64,000 nt of DNA from UBA6136 sp041178325. GTDB lineage: Bacteria; Pseudomonadota; Gammaproteobacteria; Methylococcales; Methylococcaceae. The stretch lies in NCBI GenBank assembly GCA_041178325.1, contig JBEGVN010000017.1:1-64000 (forward strand), written 5' to 3'. A program made the translations under genes and the position numbers. Within the stretch, counting starts at the first letter, position 1; each line of letters begins with the position of its first letter. The notes under the pieces were generated by a model. That model ran no database searches. It saw only the letters and a list, made by a program, of their open reading frames with translations, and was not told the origin of the DNA. Of this stretch, positions 44,335-53,904 are shown piece by piece.

Positions 44335-45772
44335 ATTCGCGGTTTTGTGGGCCTTGTGCGCTCTTTCTGGTTGCGCCGTAGGTCCGGATTACGTGAAACC
44401 CAACACGACAACTCCCAAGCACTGGGACGCTGCGAAAGAGGCAGGGACCCGACTTAAGCCAATCCAGGAGTCAGATCTTGAGACATGGTGGAGGACACTG
44501 GATGACCCAGTACTGGATCAATTGGAACAGAAGGGCAAGACGGGAAATCTGGACCTTAAAATTGCTCTGACCCGCATTGATCAAGCTCGCGCCGAGAAAC
44601 TTGCAAACCGCGCATCTCTTTTTCCTCGGGTAGGTGCCACAGCCGCCGGATCTTATTTAGACAACGTATTTCCTCGGCAAACCAGCACAGGAACTCAGAA
44701 TCAATGGGGCTTTCTACTGACCGGGCTCGATGCCTTCTGGGAAATCGATCTTTTTGGTCGACTTCGACGGAAGCTTGAGGCGTCTAGCGCTCTGAACGAG
44801 AGTGCCGCCGAAAGTTATCGTGAAGCTTGGGTTCTTTTGTCTTCGGAAATTGCAAAGGAGTATGTGATCTACAGAAACTTGCAATCACTCCTTCGCATTA
44901 CCCGAAGCAACATCAAGGCTCAGTCCCATACGCTTGATTTGACCGAACGTCTTTTTGCCGAGGGGATCGGCACACGCTTCGACACAACTCGCGAAAAGTC
45001 CCTGCTGAAAGCAACGGAGGCTGAAATACCCCGACTGGAGGGGCTTCTGAGCGAATCCCAGCACAAAATTGAACTCCTTCTGGCCCTGGAACCCGGAAGC
45101 CTTGAAAGATTACTCGCAACAGAGAGCACCGTCCCCGTTCCGATAGATCGCAGAGTTCTGGTCAAACCTGCCGACACACTCCGACTTCGCCCTGACATTC
45201 GCGAAGCCGAACGTAACCTTGCAGCGGCAACTGCCACTCAGGGTGCTGCATTTGCAGAGCTTTTCCCAAAAATCTCAGTCGCTGCATTCATGGGAGTACA
45301 GAATTCCGATCTTGAAAATCTGTTCCGATCCACCGCTTTCTCCTGGGCAAGTGGCAGCGCCATCATGCAGCCCATCTTCAATTTCGGCCGAATCCGGGCG
45401 GGCATTGATCTTGCTGATTCACGCCAACAGGAAGCATATTTCCAGTACGAGAAAGCAGTGCTTGAAGCGTTAAAGGAAACCGAAACATCCCTTCGCCTTC
45501 TAATCAAGGAGGAGGAAAGAAGACAAAGCCTTGAAGTGTCCGTAGAGAATCTCAGAGAATCCCGACGACTTGCAGAGCTTCGGTATCGCGAGGGCGTGTC
45601 AAACTTCCTGGATGTACTGGACAGCGAGCGGGCGATCTACACCGAAGAAATCAAACTTGCTCAGTGCCGAGCGCAAACCACGTTGTACTTAATCGCCGTA
45701 TTCAAATCGATAGGCGGCGCGGGTAACCTTCCGGTTGAACAACCGGATGAACCCATTCGCCCTTGGGGATAA
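44315..45772 (+). CDS. NodT/OprM-type outer-membrane efflux lipoprotein
   Basis: An outer-membrane factor of 485 residues with a lipobox ending at Cys20 (ALSGC) and the family start AVGPDYVKP. Two repeats of the OEP fold follow, each with a long coiled coil; the second includes RPDIREAERNLAAATA and the terminal RYREGVSNFLDVLDSER. It overlaps the regulator gene by 20 bases, so it is probably co-expressed with it and completes the EmrAB pump. Confidence 0.94.
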   Translation: MRLRTRKFAVLWALCALSGCAVGPDYVKPNTTTPKHWDAAKEAGTRLKPIQESDLETWWRTLDDPVLDQLEQKGKTGNLDLKIALTRIDQARAEKLANRASLFPRVGATAAGSYLDNVFPRQTSTGTQNQWGFLLTGLDAFWEIDLFGRLRRKLEASSALNESAAESYREAWVLLSSEIAKEYVIYRNLQSLLRITRSNIKAQSHTLDLTERLFAEGIGTRFDTTREKSLLKATEAEIPRLEGLLSESQHKIELLLALEPGSLERLLATESTVPVPIDRRVLVKPADTLRLRPDIREAERNLAAATATQGAAFAELFPKISVAAFMGVQNSDLENLFRSTAFSWASGSAIMQPIFNFGRIRAGIDLADSRQQEAYFQYEKAVLEALKETETSLRLLIKEEERRQSLEVSVENLRESRRLAELRYREGVSNFLDVLDSERAIYTEEIKLAQCRAQTTLYLIAVFKSIGGAGNLPVEQPDEPIRPWG

Positions 45773-45773
45773 A

Positions 45774-46544
45774 TCAAGAATCGGCCCAGACCGCGACAAC
45801 TGGCGTGTGATCCGAGGGGCGCTCAAGCTTTCGAGGTTCGCGGTCGATCAAACAACCTGTCAATTCCGGACGAAGCTCATCACTAAAGAGAATGTGATCA
45901 ATTCGAAGCCCGAGATTACGAGGAAATCCGTTCATTCGGTAATCCCACCAACTAAAACTCTTTTCGGGTTGCTCAAACTGCCGAAAGGCATCATGAAATC
46001 CAAGATCAAGTAGACGCCTGAAGGCGTCTCTCTCAGGCGCACTGCAAAGGATCTTGCCCTGCCATTGCAGCGGGTCATGCACATCAGCATCCTCGGGAGC
46101 GATATTAAAATCACCAAGGATAATGGTGCGAGGGTAACGATGTCGCTCCGATCCCAGCCATGCAATCAAAGCTTCGAGCCAAGAGAGCTTGTAGCGGTAT
46201 TTGTCTGAGTCGACCTCGCTACCATTAGGAATGTAGAGATTGATCACACGGACATCGCCAATGGTCACGGCCATCACTCGCCGTTGGGGATCGTCAAAAC
46301 CCGGTATTTCCATAACGGGATCTACAGCCACTTCCCTCGAAATCACTGCAACACCGTTGTAGGTTTTTTGACCACTAAAAACCGATTGATACCCCAAGCC
46401 GGCAAAAGTTTCCGCCGGAAACTTGTGATCTTCCATCTTGGTCTCTTGCACCGCAAGCACGTCCGGGGTCTCCCTCTCCAGCCACTCAACCACATGCGGC
46501 AAGCGGACATTGAGCGAATTGACGTTCCAGGTCGCGATTTTCAC
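45774..46544 (-). CDS. xthA: Exodeoxyribonuclease III
   Basis: A 256-residue AP endonuclease/3'-5' exonuclease for base-excision repair. Catalytic residues are in KIATWNVNSLNVR (Asn7), VQETK (Glu34), LGDFNIAPEDADVHDP, RIDHILFS and the terminal SDHTPVVAVW. The frame continues upstream into lpxD; the GTG at 46544 gives the family N-terminus. It is convergent with the efflux gene, with one base between stops. Confidence 0.96.
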   Translation of the reverse strand: MKIATWNVNSLNVRLPHVVEWLERETPDVLAVQETKMEDHKFPAETFAGLGYQSVFSGQKTYNGVAVISREVAVDPVMEIPGFDDPQRRVMAVTIGDVRVINLYIPNGSEVDSDKYRYKLSWLEALIAWLGSERHRYPRTIILGDFNIAPEDADVHDPLQWQGKILCSAPERDAFRRLLDLGFHDAFRQFEQPEKSFSWWDYRMNGFPRNLGLRIDHILFSDELRPELTGCLIDREPRKLERPSDHTPVVAVWADS

Positions 46545-46587
46545 TGGATAGCTCGAGCCCTGAGGACTAAGGAAATAGACAGCAACA

Positions 46588-47655
46588 TCATGAGGATCGT
46601 TCGACCAACTCTGTGACCTTTTTTTCGAGCGTTCGAAGCCTTGTCCATACCTCATGCAACTTTGGCATGACCGCCATATTCTTCAAATATTGTTGTAGCG
46701 GTTGCGCCGGACCACCAGCATACATTCCGGGCTCTTTAATACTGTTATTCAGGCCACACCGATGTAGGAGGACCGTATTATCAGGGACCGTCACATGATC
46801 CAATGTTCCAGTCTGCCCCGAGGCAATCACACGCTTGCCAAATTTAGTTGAGCCCGACAAACCAGTATGGGCACAGAGGATACTGTGATCCCCAATTTCC
46901 ACGTTATGCCCGAGATGGCACATGGCATCAATAACGGCACCCGTTCCGACGACTGTTGCGCCATAGGTTCCCCGATCAATATTGGTGTTTGCACCAATCA
47001 CCGCACCATCACTGACAATGACAGAACCGGTATGTGGAATCCGGTAATTTTTTCGCTCGGCATCCTGAGCAAATCCAAAACCCTCTGACCCGATGACACA
47101 ACCCGCCTTGAGAATAACGCCAGCGCCCACCTCACAGCCATAACCAACCACGCACCCGGGATGCAGAACGGTTTCGCTTCCAATCACCGCATCGTGTTCG
47201 ACAACAACGTTGGCCATAAACACGACTCTCGACCCGACCTTCACTCCACGCCCTAGAACCACACCGGGACCAACCAGAACATCCTCTGGAATCTTGACGC
47301 TCTCATGAATAACCGCACTAGGATGAATTCTAGGCCACTCGGTGTCGCGAACATCCCGATCGGCATACGTTTGCTTAAGGATGGCCATGGCCAAGCGGAC
47401 ATTTGGTGAAATCAGAATGGCCAGATCAGGGACATCCACCAACTGTTCGGCGATCTCGGCTGTGGTGACCACCCCCGCCGGCTGCTGCTCACGAACCCGC
47501 GCCAAATACTTGGGATGATCGATAAAGACGAGATCACCTGACTGGCACTCCTCAATTGGTGAAAGCCTTGAAAACAGCTGATCCCTTCCCTTCAAGCTCG
47601 TAACGAGCCCCCGATCAAGAAAACGCTCGAGAATCTGTGAGGCATGAACATTCAT
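46588..47655 (-). CDS. lpxD: LpxD-like UDP-3-O-acylglucosamine N-acyltransferase
   Basis: A 355-residue left-handed beta-helix acyltransferase. An N-terminal uridine-binding domain (about 1-100) is followed by many hexapeptide repeats. The GSEGFGFAQD loop and His250 in CHLGHNVEIGDHS correspond to the catalytic region of LpxD; the C-terminal helix (VWTRLRTLEKKV) is kept. LpxD adds the second hydroxyacyl chain in lipid A synthesis. The gene is not in the usual bamA-lpxD-fabZ-lpxA cluster, so it may be a second copy. ATG at 47655, GAGAG upstream. Confidence 0.88.
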   Translation of the reverse strand: MNVHASQILERFLDRGLVTSLKGRDQLFSRLSPIEECQSGDLVFIDHPKYLARVREQQPAGVVTTAEIAEQLVDVPDLAILISPNVRLAMAILKQTYADRDVRDTEWPRIHPSAVIHESVKIPEDVLVGPGVVLGRGVKVGSRVVFMANVVVEHDAVIGSETVLHPGCVVGYGCEVGAGVILKAGCVIGSEGFGFAQDAERKNYRIPHTGSVIVSDGAVIGANTNIDRGTYGATVVGTGAVIDAMCHLGHNVEIGDHSILCAHTGLSGSTKFGKRVIASGQTGTLDHVTVPDNTVLLHRCGLNNSIKEPGMYAGGPAQPLQQYLKNMAVMPKLHEVWTRLRTLEKKVTELVERSS

Positions 47656-47692
47656 CTTAAAGTCTCTCTGGCTGGATGCCTCATCATAGCCG

Positions 47693-49543
47693 ATGGATCC
47701 AATTGCCGGCGGCCTCGACTCCAAAAATTGGAGGCGACTTGAGCGCTGCGTTAAACTCACCCTAGTCTGGTCACCTGCGAGACCCTTAACTTTGGTTGCT
47801 GATCCTTCATTGGTCGAAAAGACCCAAGCCGACGCCACCGTCAGCCCAATATCTCAACGCTACAAGCCTTTCGCTGAGGCGTTGGTCCAACGCGGCAAGA
47901 TGCGCGAATCCGAGGTGATTCGTGCAGAGCGTCTTGCGCTTCAGACGGATGAGACGCGATTTCCGGCGCTTCTTCTCAAGCTAGGGATTCTTTCTGAGCG
48001 GGATACGGCAGAAATCCTCTCTGCTGTAAGCGGAAAGCCTCTGACCAGCCCGGATGATTTCCCCGAGGCCTCCCCCCTTCCAGAACATGTCTCTGCACGA
48101 TTCCTCAAAGAGAACCACGTCGTTGGAATATCAGGGGATGAGAACGGTGTTGTAGTAGCCCTGACCGACCCCTTTGATGAGGAGGTCATTGAGGCGCTTC
48201 ATCTGGCCTGCGGTCGCCCCATTGATGTTCGCATCGGTATTGGGTCAGAAATCGATCGCGCACTGGAAACCCAGATGGGGCCGGGCAAAAGCCTCATGGG
48301 TGAGATCGTTGATACTTTTGGTAGCGATGAAGATGTCAATGAAGCCGATGTTGAGCACCTGAAGGATCTCGCTTCAGAAGCTCCGGTCATTCGTATGGTG
48401 AACCTCATCATGCAGCGTGCCGTTGAAATGCGCGCCTCAGACATCCACGTCGAGCCCTTTGAACAGGTTCTCAAAGTACGATTCCGAGTCGATGGTGTTT
48501 TGCGCGAAGTGGAGTCCCCCCCAGTAAGATCCACAGCCGCCGTGATTTCACGCATCAAGATCATGGCCAAGCTGAACATTGCGGAGCGCCGCCTCCCGCA
48601 GGACGGCCGAATCAAACTTCAGGTTCAGGGCAAGGAACTCGACCTTCGTGTCTCAACGGTACCAACAATGCACGGAGAAAGCGTCGTAATCCGCTTACTC
48701 CATAAGGAAAGCATCAAATTTGATTTTGGTAGCCTTGGATTTGAAGGCGAGGCACTGAATCGGTTTCTCGGCGTTCTGGAGCAACCCCACGGCATCATCT
48801 TAATTACCGGCCCGACAGGGAGCGGCAAGAGTACGTCGCTGTATACCGCACTTCATAAGATCAACACACCGGATCGCAAGATCATCACGGTGGAAGACCC
48901 TGTCGAGTATCAACTCGAGGGCGTGAACCAGATACAAACCAAGCCTCAAATTGGGCTGACTTTTGCTGCCGCTTTGCGATCCATCGTTCGACAGGACCCT
49001 GATGTGATCATGATCGGTGAAATGCGCGACATCGAAACCGCACGCATCGCTGTTCAATCCGCTTTGACCGGTCACCTGGTCCTCTCGACACTTCACACCA
49101 ATGATGCCGCCGGCGGCGTCACCCGTCTTCTGGACATGGGGCTTGAAGACTATCTGATTGCTTCAACCGTAAACGGTATCCTGGGACAACGGCTGGTTCG
49201 CCGACTGTGCCCCCACTGCCGTGAATCCTTTGAGCCGATGCCCGAGGTCGCCGCAGAGCTAAAGCTCTGGAACTTCAGTGATGCAAGAGACGTCCTGCTT
49301 TACCGCCCCAAGGGCTGCGAAGCCTGTGATGGCACAGGCTACCGGGGACGACTAGCAATTTCGGAACTTTTGGTCATGACTGATGACATTCGCCGCCTGG
49401 TTATGACTAATGCGCCTGCCCGCAAAATCGAGGATCAAGCCCTACTGGAGGGAATGGAAACCATGTATGACGACGGTATCCGCAAGGCAGTTCGCGGCCT
49501 AACCACCGTCGAAGAAGTCATCCGCGTGACTTCAGACACCTAG
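47693..49543 (+). CDS. gspE: Type II secretion ATPase GspE (XpsE-like)
   Basis: The cytoplasmic ATPase of the secretion system. An N1E/MshEN domain (about 60-190) precedes the GspII_E core with Walker A GPTGSGKST near 373-381, Asp box RQDPDVIMIGEMRD, His box and LHTNDA. The four-cysteine zinc finger is complete (Cys506, 509, 542, 545). The first about 50 residues are not well conserved and the start at 47693 is uncertain. Starts the operon gspEFGHIJKLMND, divergent from lpxD. Confidence 0.96.
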   Translation: MDPIAGGLDSKNWRRLERCVKLTLVWSPARPLTLVADPSLVEKTQADATVSPISQRYKPFAEALVQRGKMRESEVIRAERLALQTDETRFPALLLKLGILSERDTAEILSAVSGKPLTSPDDFPEASPLPEHVSARFLKENHVVGISGDENGVVVALTDPFDEEVIEALHLACGRPIDVRIGIGSEIDRALETQMGPGKSLMGEIVDTFGSDEDVNEADVEHLKDLASEAPVIRMVNLIMQRAVEMRASDIHVEPFEQVLKVRFRVDGVLREVESPPVRSTAAVISRIKIMAKLNIAERRLPQDGRIKLQVQGKELDLRVSTVPTMHGESVVIRLLHKESIKFDFGSLGFEGEALNRFLGVLEQPHGIILITGPTGSGKSTSLYTALHKINTPDRKIITVEDPVEYQLEGVNQIQTKPQIGLTFAAALRSIVRQDPDVIMIGEMRDIETARIAVQSALTGHLVLSTLHTNDAAGGVTRLLDMGLEDYLIASTVNGILGQRLVRRLCPHCRESFEPMPEVAAELKLWNFSDARDVLLYRPKGCEACDGTGYRGRLAISELLVMTDDIRRLVMTNAPARKIEDQALLEGMETMYDDGIRKAVRGLTTVEEVIRVTSDT

Positions 49544-49550
49544 GCGCGCC

Positions 49551-50768
49551 ATGGCCGTTTACTTCGTCAAAGCCGTCAATCGAGACGGAGAAACCATAGA
49601 AGAAGAGCGGGAGTCAGCCAGCGAGGCGACGCTGATACTTGCTCTTCAAAGTGAAGGGCTCCTTCCGATCAAAATCGCCATCGCCGGATCCAGTCCACTC
49701 GACTTCCTGAGAATGCGGCGCAGACGCCTCAAGATTTCCCATAAACAGGTTTCCCTGTTTACCCGAGAATTGCTGACCCTACTTGAGGCAGGCCTTCCAT
49801 TGGACAGGGCTTTATCCGTGCTTTTAGAACTGAGCGCCACGGAACCAGATTTCAACCAGATGATCAGCAAGATCCTCGAGCGGATTAAAGGCGGCGCTCA
49901 ACTCTCGGATGCTCTGGAGGCTCAAGGTTCGGTATTCTCCCGCTTTTATCTGAATCTGATTCGTGCCGGCGAAGCCGGTGGAGCTTTGGAGGTCGTTCTC
50001 GATCGACTTACCAAGTATCTGGAGAGCTCCAAGGAACTAAAGGACACGGTAACCACGGCCATGATCTACCCCCTGATCCTGGTCATCATGGCATTCAGCT
50101 CCTTGCTGTTACTCTTGACCTTTGTCGTCCCCCAGTTCACCGAAATGTTTGACAGTGCCGGCAAGGAGCTTCCTTTGCCGACACAGATTGTAGTCGGAAC
50201 GGCCGATGCCATCCGCGACTTCTGGTGGGTCGCCATCCCCATCGGACTTCTTGTTAGCAGCTGGGTCAAATACCAACGTTCCGACCCTGTCCGCCGGCTG
50301 GTTTGGGATGGCTGGATGCTTAGATTGCCACTTTTTGGAGACCTGATTCTCAAATTTCAGGTTGCAAGCTTCAGCCGCACCCTGGCGACACTGATGTCGA
50401 ATGGTGTGCCACTACTCGCCGCACTCTCCATCGTTAAGGATACCCTTGACAACCGACTGGTCGGACAAAAGCTTGAGCTTGCTGTAACCAGCCTCAAAGA
50501 GGGCGGTGGACTCACTGCTCCCTTAATGGAAGCACAGATTTTTCCCTCTCTGGCCATGCAAATGATCAAGCTCGGGGAGGAATCCGCCCAGCTTCCTGAA
50601 ATGCTGGACCGGGTAGCCACGACATACGACAAGGAAATTAAAATCTCGATTCAGCGGCTTCTTGCGCTTCTCGAGCCCATTCTCATCGTTGGCCTTGGCA
50701 TCATGATCGGGGGCATAATCATTTCGATTCTAATGGCCATTCTGAGCGTCAACGATCTGGCCTTCTGA
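49551..50768 (+). CDS. gspF: Type II secretion inner-membrane platform protein GspF
   Basis: A 405-residue protein with three hydrophobic segments and two repeated T2SSF domains (ISHKQVSLFTRELLTLLEAG and FQVASFSRTLATLMSNGVPL regions). The SLEEAGEAGG-like block is LIRAGEAGGALEVVLDRL. It is the platform that couples GspE to pseudopilus growth. Seven bases after gspE. Confidence 0.97.
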   Translation: MAVYFVKAVNRDGETIEEERESASEATLILALQSEGLLPIKIAIAGSSPLDFLRMRRRRLKISHKQVSLFTRELLTLLEAGLPLDRALSVLLELSATEPDFNQMISKILERIKGGAQLSDALEAQGSVFSRFYLNLIRAGEAGGALEVVLDRLTKYLESSKELKDTVTTAMIYPLILVIMAFSSLLLLLTFVVPQFTEMFDSAGKELPLPTQIVVGTADAIRDFWWVAIPIGLLVSSWVKYQRSDPVRRLVWDGWMLRLPLFGDLILKFQVASFSRTLATLMSNGVPLLAALSIVKDTLDNRLVGQKLELAVTSLKEGGGLTAPLMEAQIFPSLAMQMIKLGEESAQLPEMLDRVATTYDKEIKISIQRLLALLEPILIVGLGIMIGGIIISILMAILSVNDLAF

Positions 50769-50861
50769 TGGACCACCGCTCACCCTAACAACTTACCTCC
50801 CGACCTTGCGCTTTTGAGCCTTATGGACGAGAGCCCATTGACCCTTGAACCAGACCACACT

Positions 50862-51311
50862 ATGAAAAAAGAGAATCTCCAACATATTCGCGCAGCGCTG
50901 AGAACTTCGGCGGGCTTTACCCTGATCGAACTCTTGGTCGTCTTGGCCATCATCGGTCTTCTTGCAGGACTTGTTGGCCCGCAGGTCATCAAGCATCTTG
51001 GCGAATCCAAGACCAAGACAGCGAAGCTCCAAATCGAAGAACTTTCCTCCGCGCTTGACATGTATCGCCTTGACGTCGGCCGCTACCCGTCCAGCGAAGA
51101 GGGTCTTGCGGCTCTAATCGAACAGCCTGCAAGTGCGGCCTACTGGAACGGACCTTACCTCCGGAAAAAGAAAATGCCTTCAGACCCCTGGAACAACCCC
51201 TACCATTACGTTACCCCGGGTGAACATGGGAAGTTCGACATCTTCACATTCGGCGCCGACGATACTGAGGGCGGCGAAGGGGAAGACCAGGACGTCAATA
51301 GCTGGGATTAA
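50862..51311 (+). CDS. gspG: Major pseudopilin GspG
   Basis: A 149-residue class III prepilin. A leader of 18 residues ends in the peptidase site SAG/FTLIELLVVLAIIG, and the calcium-site C-terminus is typical (PWNNPYHYVTPGEHGKFDIFTFGADD). GspG forms the pseudopilus shaft. The ATG at 50862 gives the best leader; an ATG at 50823 or TTG at 50814 would lengthen it. A 93-base gap after gspF contains no gene. Confidence 0.96.
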   Translation: MKKENLQHIRAALRTSAGFTLIELLVVLAIIGLLAGLVGPQVIKHLGESKTKTAKLQIEELSSALDMYRLDVGRYPSSEEGLAALIEQPASAAYWNGPYLRKKKMPSDPWNNPYHYVTPGEHGKFDIFTFGADDTEGGEGEDQDVNSWD

Positions 51312-51328
51312 TCGCAGGGCTTACGCCC

Positions 51329-51351
51329 GAGGGGTGCCTTTCGCACCCCTC
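51329..51351 (+). other. Intercistronic hairpin after gspG
   Basis: GAGGGGTGC and GCACCCCTC form a perfect nine-pair stem around CTTTC, followed by AAAATG and no U run. It lies 18 bases after the gspG stop in the largest gap of the pseudopilin block. Such hairpins can protect upstream mRNA from 3' exonucleases. Confidence 0.75.
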
Positions 51352-51388
51352 AAAATGTGCAGGGTCACCACCTCAGCCAAGGACTAGA

Positions 51389-51871
51389 TTGAGCCGTAAA
51401 AGGGTTGTTTTTCGCCCTCAATGCAGGGGCTTCACGCTGATCGAGATGATGATAGTCATTGCGATCAGTGCCATCGTCCTTGCAACGCTGGTTCCTAATT
51501 TCTCCCCAGCGATTGAGCGTGCCAAGCTCCACGCCGCTTCCAGGGATGTTGTCTCAGCCCTGAGGCATTGCCGTGGCTATGCCATGATCAAGGGCGAGGA
51601 CGCCCTTTTTGAGGTCAACACGATCGCACACACCTACCGAATCAGCGGAAGAAAAAAGCTCTATCACATCCCTGAGAGCATCGAACTGGGGCTCTTTACA
51701 ACGACCACAGAAACACTCGACGAGGGGACTGGGCGTGTTCGTTTCTTTCCCGATGGCTCGGCCACCGGAGGACGTGTCACACTCATCGGCCAAAACCAGA
51801 CACTGGTCATTGATATCAATTGGCTGACGGGTGAAATCAAGCTGGGCGACAAGGATGCCGTGGACCAATAA
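51389..51871 (+). CDS. gspH: Minor pseudopilin GspH
   Basis: A 160-residue minor pseudopilin with the peptidase site RG/FTLIEMMIVIAISAIVLATLV and a GspH-type beta domain ending in a GRVRFFPDGSATGGRVTLI block. The start is TTG with AAGGA five bases ahead. It overlaps gspI by 17 bases. Confidence 0.92.
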   Translation: MSRKRVVFRPQCRGFTLIEMMIVIAISAIVLATLVPNFSPAIERAKLHAASRDVVSALRHCRGYAMIKGEDALFEVNTIAHTYRISGRKKLYHIPESIELGLFTTTTETLDEGTGRVRFFPDGSATGGRVTLIGQNQTLVIDINWLTGEIKLGDKDAVDQ

Positions 51872-52304
51872 GCAACGGAAAGAGCGGGGGTTTTCACTGC
51901 TTGAAATCCTTGTCGCATTTGCGATCCTCTCCCTGTCGATCGGAGTCCTCCTCCGCATCTTTGCAGGCGGCGGAAATCTCACCAAAACAGCCGACGATTA
52001 CTACCGTGCCGTCATTACGGCAGAAACCCTGTTGACTGGACTTGGGGTGGAAACCCCTCTTCAACCGGGTGTAACTCAGGGCGTGACAGAAACGGGCTTC
52101 CGCTGGACAGTCACCGTCATGCCCTACCCCATCAATCCGCAACTGTTTGGATCACAAGCCGGCGCCCCGATGATGAATAATTCCATGGGATTCCTGCCTT
52201 TTTGGGTCGAACTAGCGGTGGAGTGGGGGCCGGAGGAGGATCCTCGGGCATTCACGCTGGAATCGCTTCGCTTGGTCATGGATCGAAGTCAAGGCGGTTT
52301 TTGA
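51855..52304 (+). CDS. gspI: Minor pseudopilin GspI
   Basis: A 149-residue minor pseudopilin; the leader ends RG/FSLLEILVAFAILSLSIGVLL, the GspI version of the N-terminal helix. It acts with GspJ and GspK at the pseudopilus tip. The ATG at 51855 is chosen over a GTG at 51831. The stop overlaps gspJ as TGATG. Confidence 0.92.
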   Translation: MPWTNKQRKERGFSLLEILVAFAILSLSIGVLLRIFAGGGNLTKTADDYYRAVITAETLLTGLGVETPLQPGVTQGVTETGFRWTVTVMPYPINPQLFGSQAGAPMMNNSMGFLPFWVELAVEWGPEEDPRAFTLESLRLVMDRSQGGF

Positions 52305-52963
52305 TGCAAAAACTCTCTCTCACTTCACGATCTAGCGGCTTCACGCTGATCGAAATCCTAATCGGCACAGCGATTCTCGGCATCATGATGCTGATTCTGA
52401 CTGGCAGCCTTCGAATTGGCGCCCAAAGTTGGGAGGCCGGAGAGGCCAGAATCGAGCGGGCTAATCGGCAATTCGTGATCCAGAACTTTCTCAAGCGCCA
52501 TATAGCCACTCTACTTCCCCTTTCGGCAGTGAATTCCCAGGGGGAGATGGAACCCGCGTTGAATGGCATCAGCAATGCTTTTTCCTACATCGCAGCACTT
52601 CCTGACCAATTAGAAGGAGGTGGGCTCTACCGCTTCATCGTCTACCTCACGGGTGATGAGGGAAACCAAGCCATTCGCGTTTCAATCACCCCCTTTCAGT
52701 CCAATCCAAAAAGTGAGCGCCCTCCCCCCCAACCGATCGATGACGTTGTATTACTTGATCAGGCGTCACATTTCCAAGTGAGCTATTTTGGAATCAGTCA
52801 GGAACAAAACACCCAGACCGCAGGTGGCCCCCCGCTGCCACGGTGGACCAACACATGGCATGACTATCAACTTCCTCTGATGATACGGATTGATATGGGT
52901 CGGGTGGGCGAACCCTCATGGCCAACGCTTCTGATTGCCCCGAAGACACAGGTATTGCGGTGA
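52304..52963 (+). CDS. gspJ: Minor pseudopilin GspJ
   Basis: A 219-residue minor pseudopilin with the peptidase site SG/FTLIEILIGTAILGIMMLIL and a large beta domain. The start ATG overlaps the gspI stop. A proline-rich stretch (near SERPPPQP) is present in the middle. Confidence 0.93.
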   Translation: MQKLSLTSRSSGFTLIEILIGTAILGIMMLILTGSLRIGAQSWEAGEARIERANRQFVIQNFLKRHIATLLPLSAVNSQGEMEPALNGISNAFSYIAALPDQLEGGGLYRFIVYLTGDEGNQAIRVSITPFQSNPKSERPPPQPIDDVVLLDQASHFQVSYFGISQEQNTQTAGGPPLPRWTNTWHDYQLPLMIRIDMGRVGEPSWPTLLIAPKTQVLR

Positions 52964-52969
52964 ATCACC

Positions 52970-53872
52970 ATGCAAATCAAGCATACTAAAGAGCGGGGTA
53001 TGGCCTTGGTGATGGTTCTCTGGGTCGTCAGCCTCATGACCATCATGGCTGGTAGCTTTGCGCTCTCGACCCAGAGAGAATCTGCCGTCCTGCGTCATGC
53101 GCATGAAAGAGCCCACGCGATGGCCCTGGCCGAAGGGGCCATCTACTACGCGATGCTAATGCTGAATGTTCCGGATCCCAAAATGCGCTGGCAAGGTGAT
53201 GGCAGACCCTATTTCTGGGACGCAAAAGGGACTCCGGTCAGAATTCGCATTCAAGACGAGGGGGGGAAGATTGACCTGAATGTTGCACAGGAGCCCACCC
53301 TCAAGACCGCATTCAAGCTAATGGGAATTGGCGAGGAGCAAGTCAACGTCCTTACGGATGCGATTTTGGACTGGCGGGATGCCGATGAAATCAAGCGCCC
53401 AAGCGGAGCCGAGGCACCTGAATATGAGGCTCGGCGAATGAATGCGCTGCCGCAAAATCGCCAATTCCTCGTCATGGATGAAGTTCAGGGCGTGATGGGC
53501 ATCAGGCCACATCTGTTCAAAAGAATGCAATCCTGGTTTACGTTATACTCGGGCATCGACGGATTGGATCCCTCAAAGGCTCCACGAGAGATGCTCTTTG
53601 CCCTAACCGGCGGAGACCCAGCGGCGGTAGAAACCGTGATGCAGCAAAGGCTTCAGAACCTTCCAGTCAACCTCCCGCCCGTTCAAGGTATCAACTTTAC
53701 CCAAGCCGCAGGCGTCTCATACAGCATCATGGCGGAAGTCGTGATTGATGGTGATCAGCATTTCGGAATCATTGCTAACGTCCGCCGTGGAGCCATGGCA
53801 GGAACCTTGCCCTTCACCATCCTTCGGTGGAGACCTTATCATGAGCGCTCAACTTCCCGTGAAGAGATCTAG
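52970..53872 (+). CDS. gspK: Minor pseudopilin GspK
   Basis: A 300-residue minor pseudopilin with leader RG/MALVMVLWVVSLMTIMAGSF; it lacks the Glu at position 5, as is typical for GspK, the tip subunit. The helical insertion domain includes the DEGGKIDLNV and LTDAILDWRDADEIKRPSGAE blocks typical of the family. Confidence 0.95.
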   Translation: MQIKHTKERGMALVMVLWVVSLMTIMAGSFALSTQRESAVLRHAHERAHAMALAEGAIYYAMLMLNVPDPKMRWQGDGRPYFWDAKGTPVRIRIQDEGGKIDLNVAQEPTLKTAFKLMGIGEEQVNVLTDAILDWRDADEIKRPSGAEAPEYEARRMNALPQNRQFLVMDEVQGVMGIRPHLFKRMQSWFTLYSGIDGLDPSKAPREMLFALTGGDPAAVETVMQQRLQNLPVNLPPVQGINFTQAAGVSYSIMAEVVIDGDQHFGIIANVRRGAMAGTLPFTILRWRPYHERSTSREEI

Positions 53873-53904
53873 TTTCGGGCTTCCTGATTGACCCTCCTTG
53901 CATC

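Noticed and set aside
50838..50866. TTGACC-N17-TATGAA promoter-like sequence before gspG
   Set aside because: The -10 overlaps the preferred gspG ATG, so a transcript from it would lack the start codon; likely a chance match.
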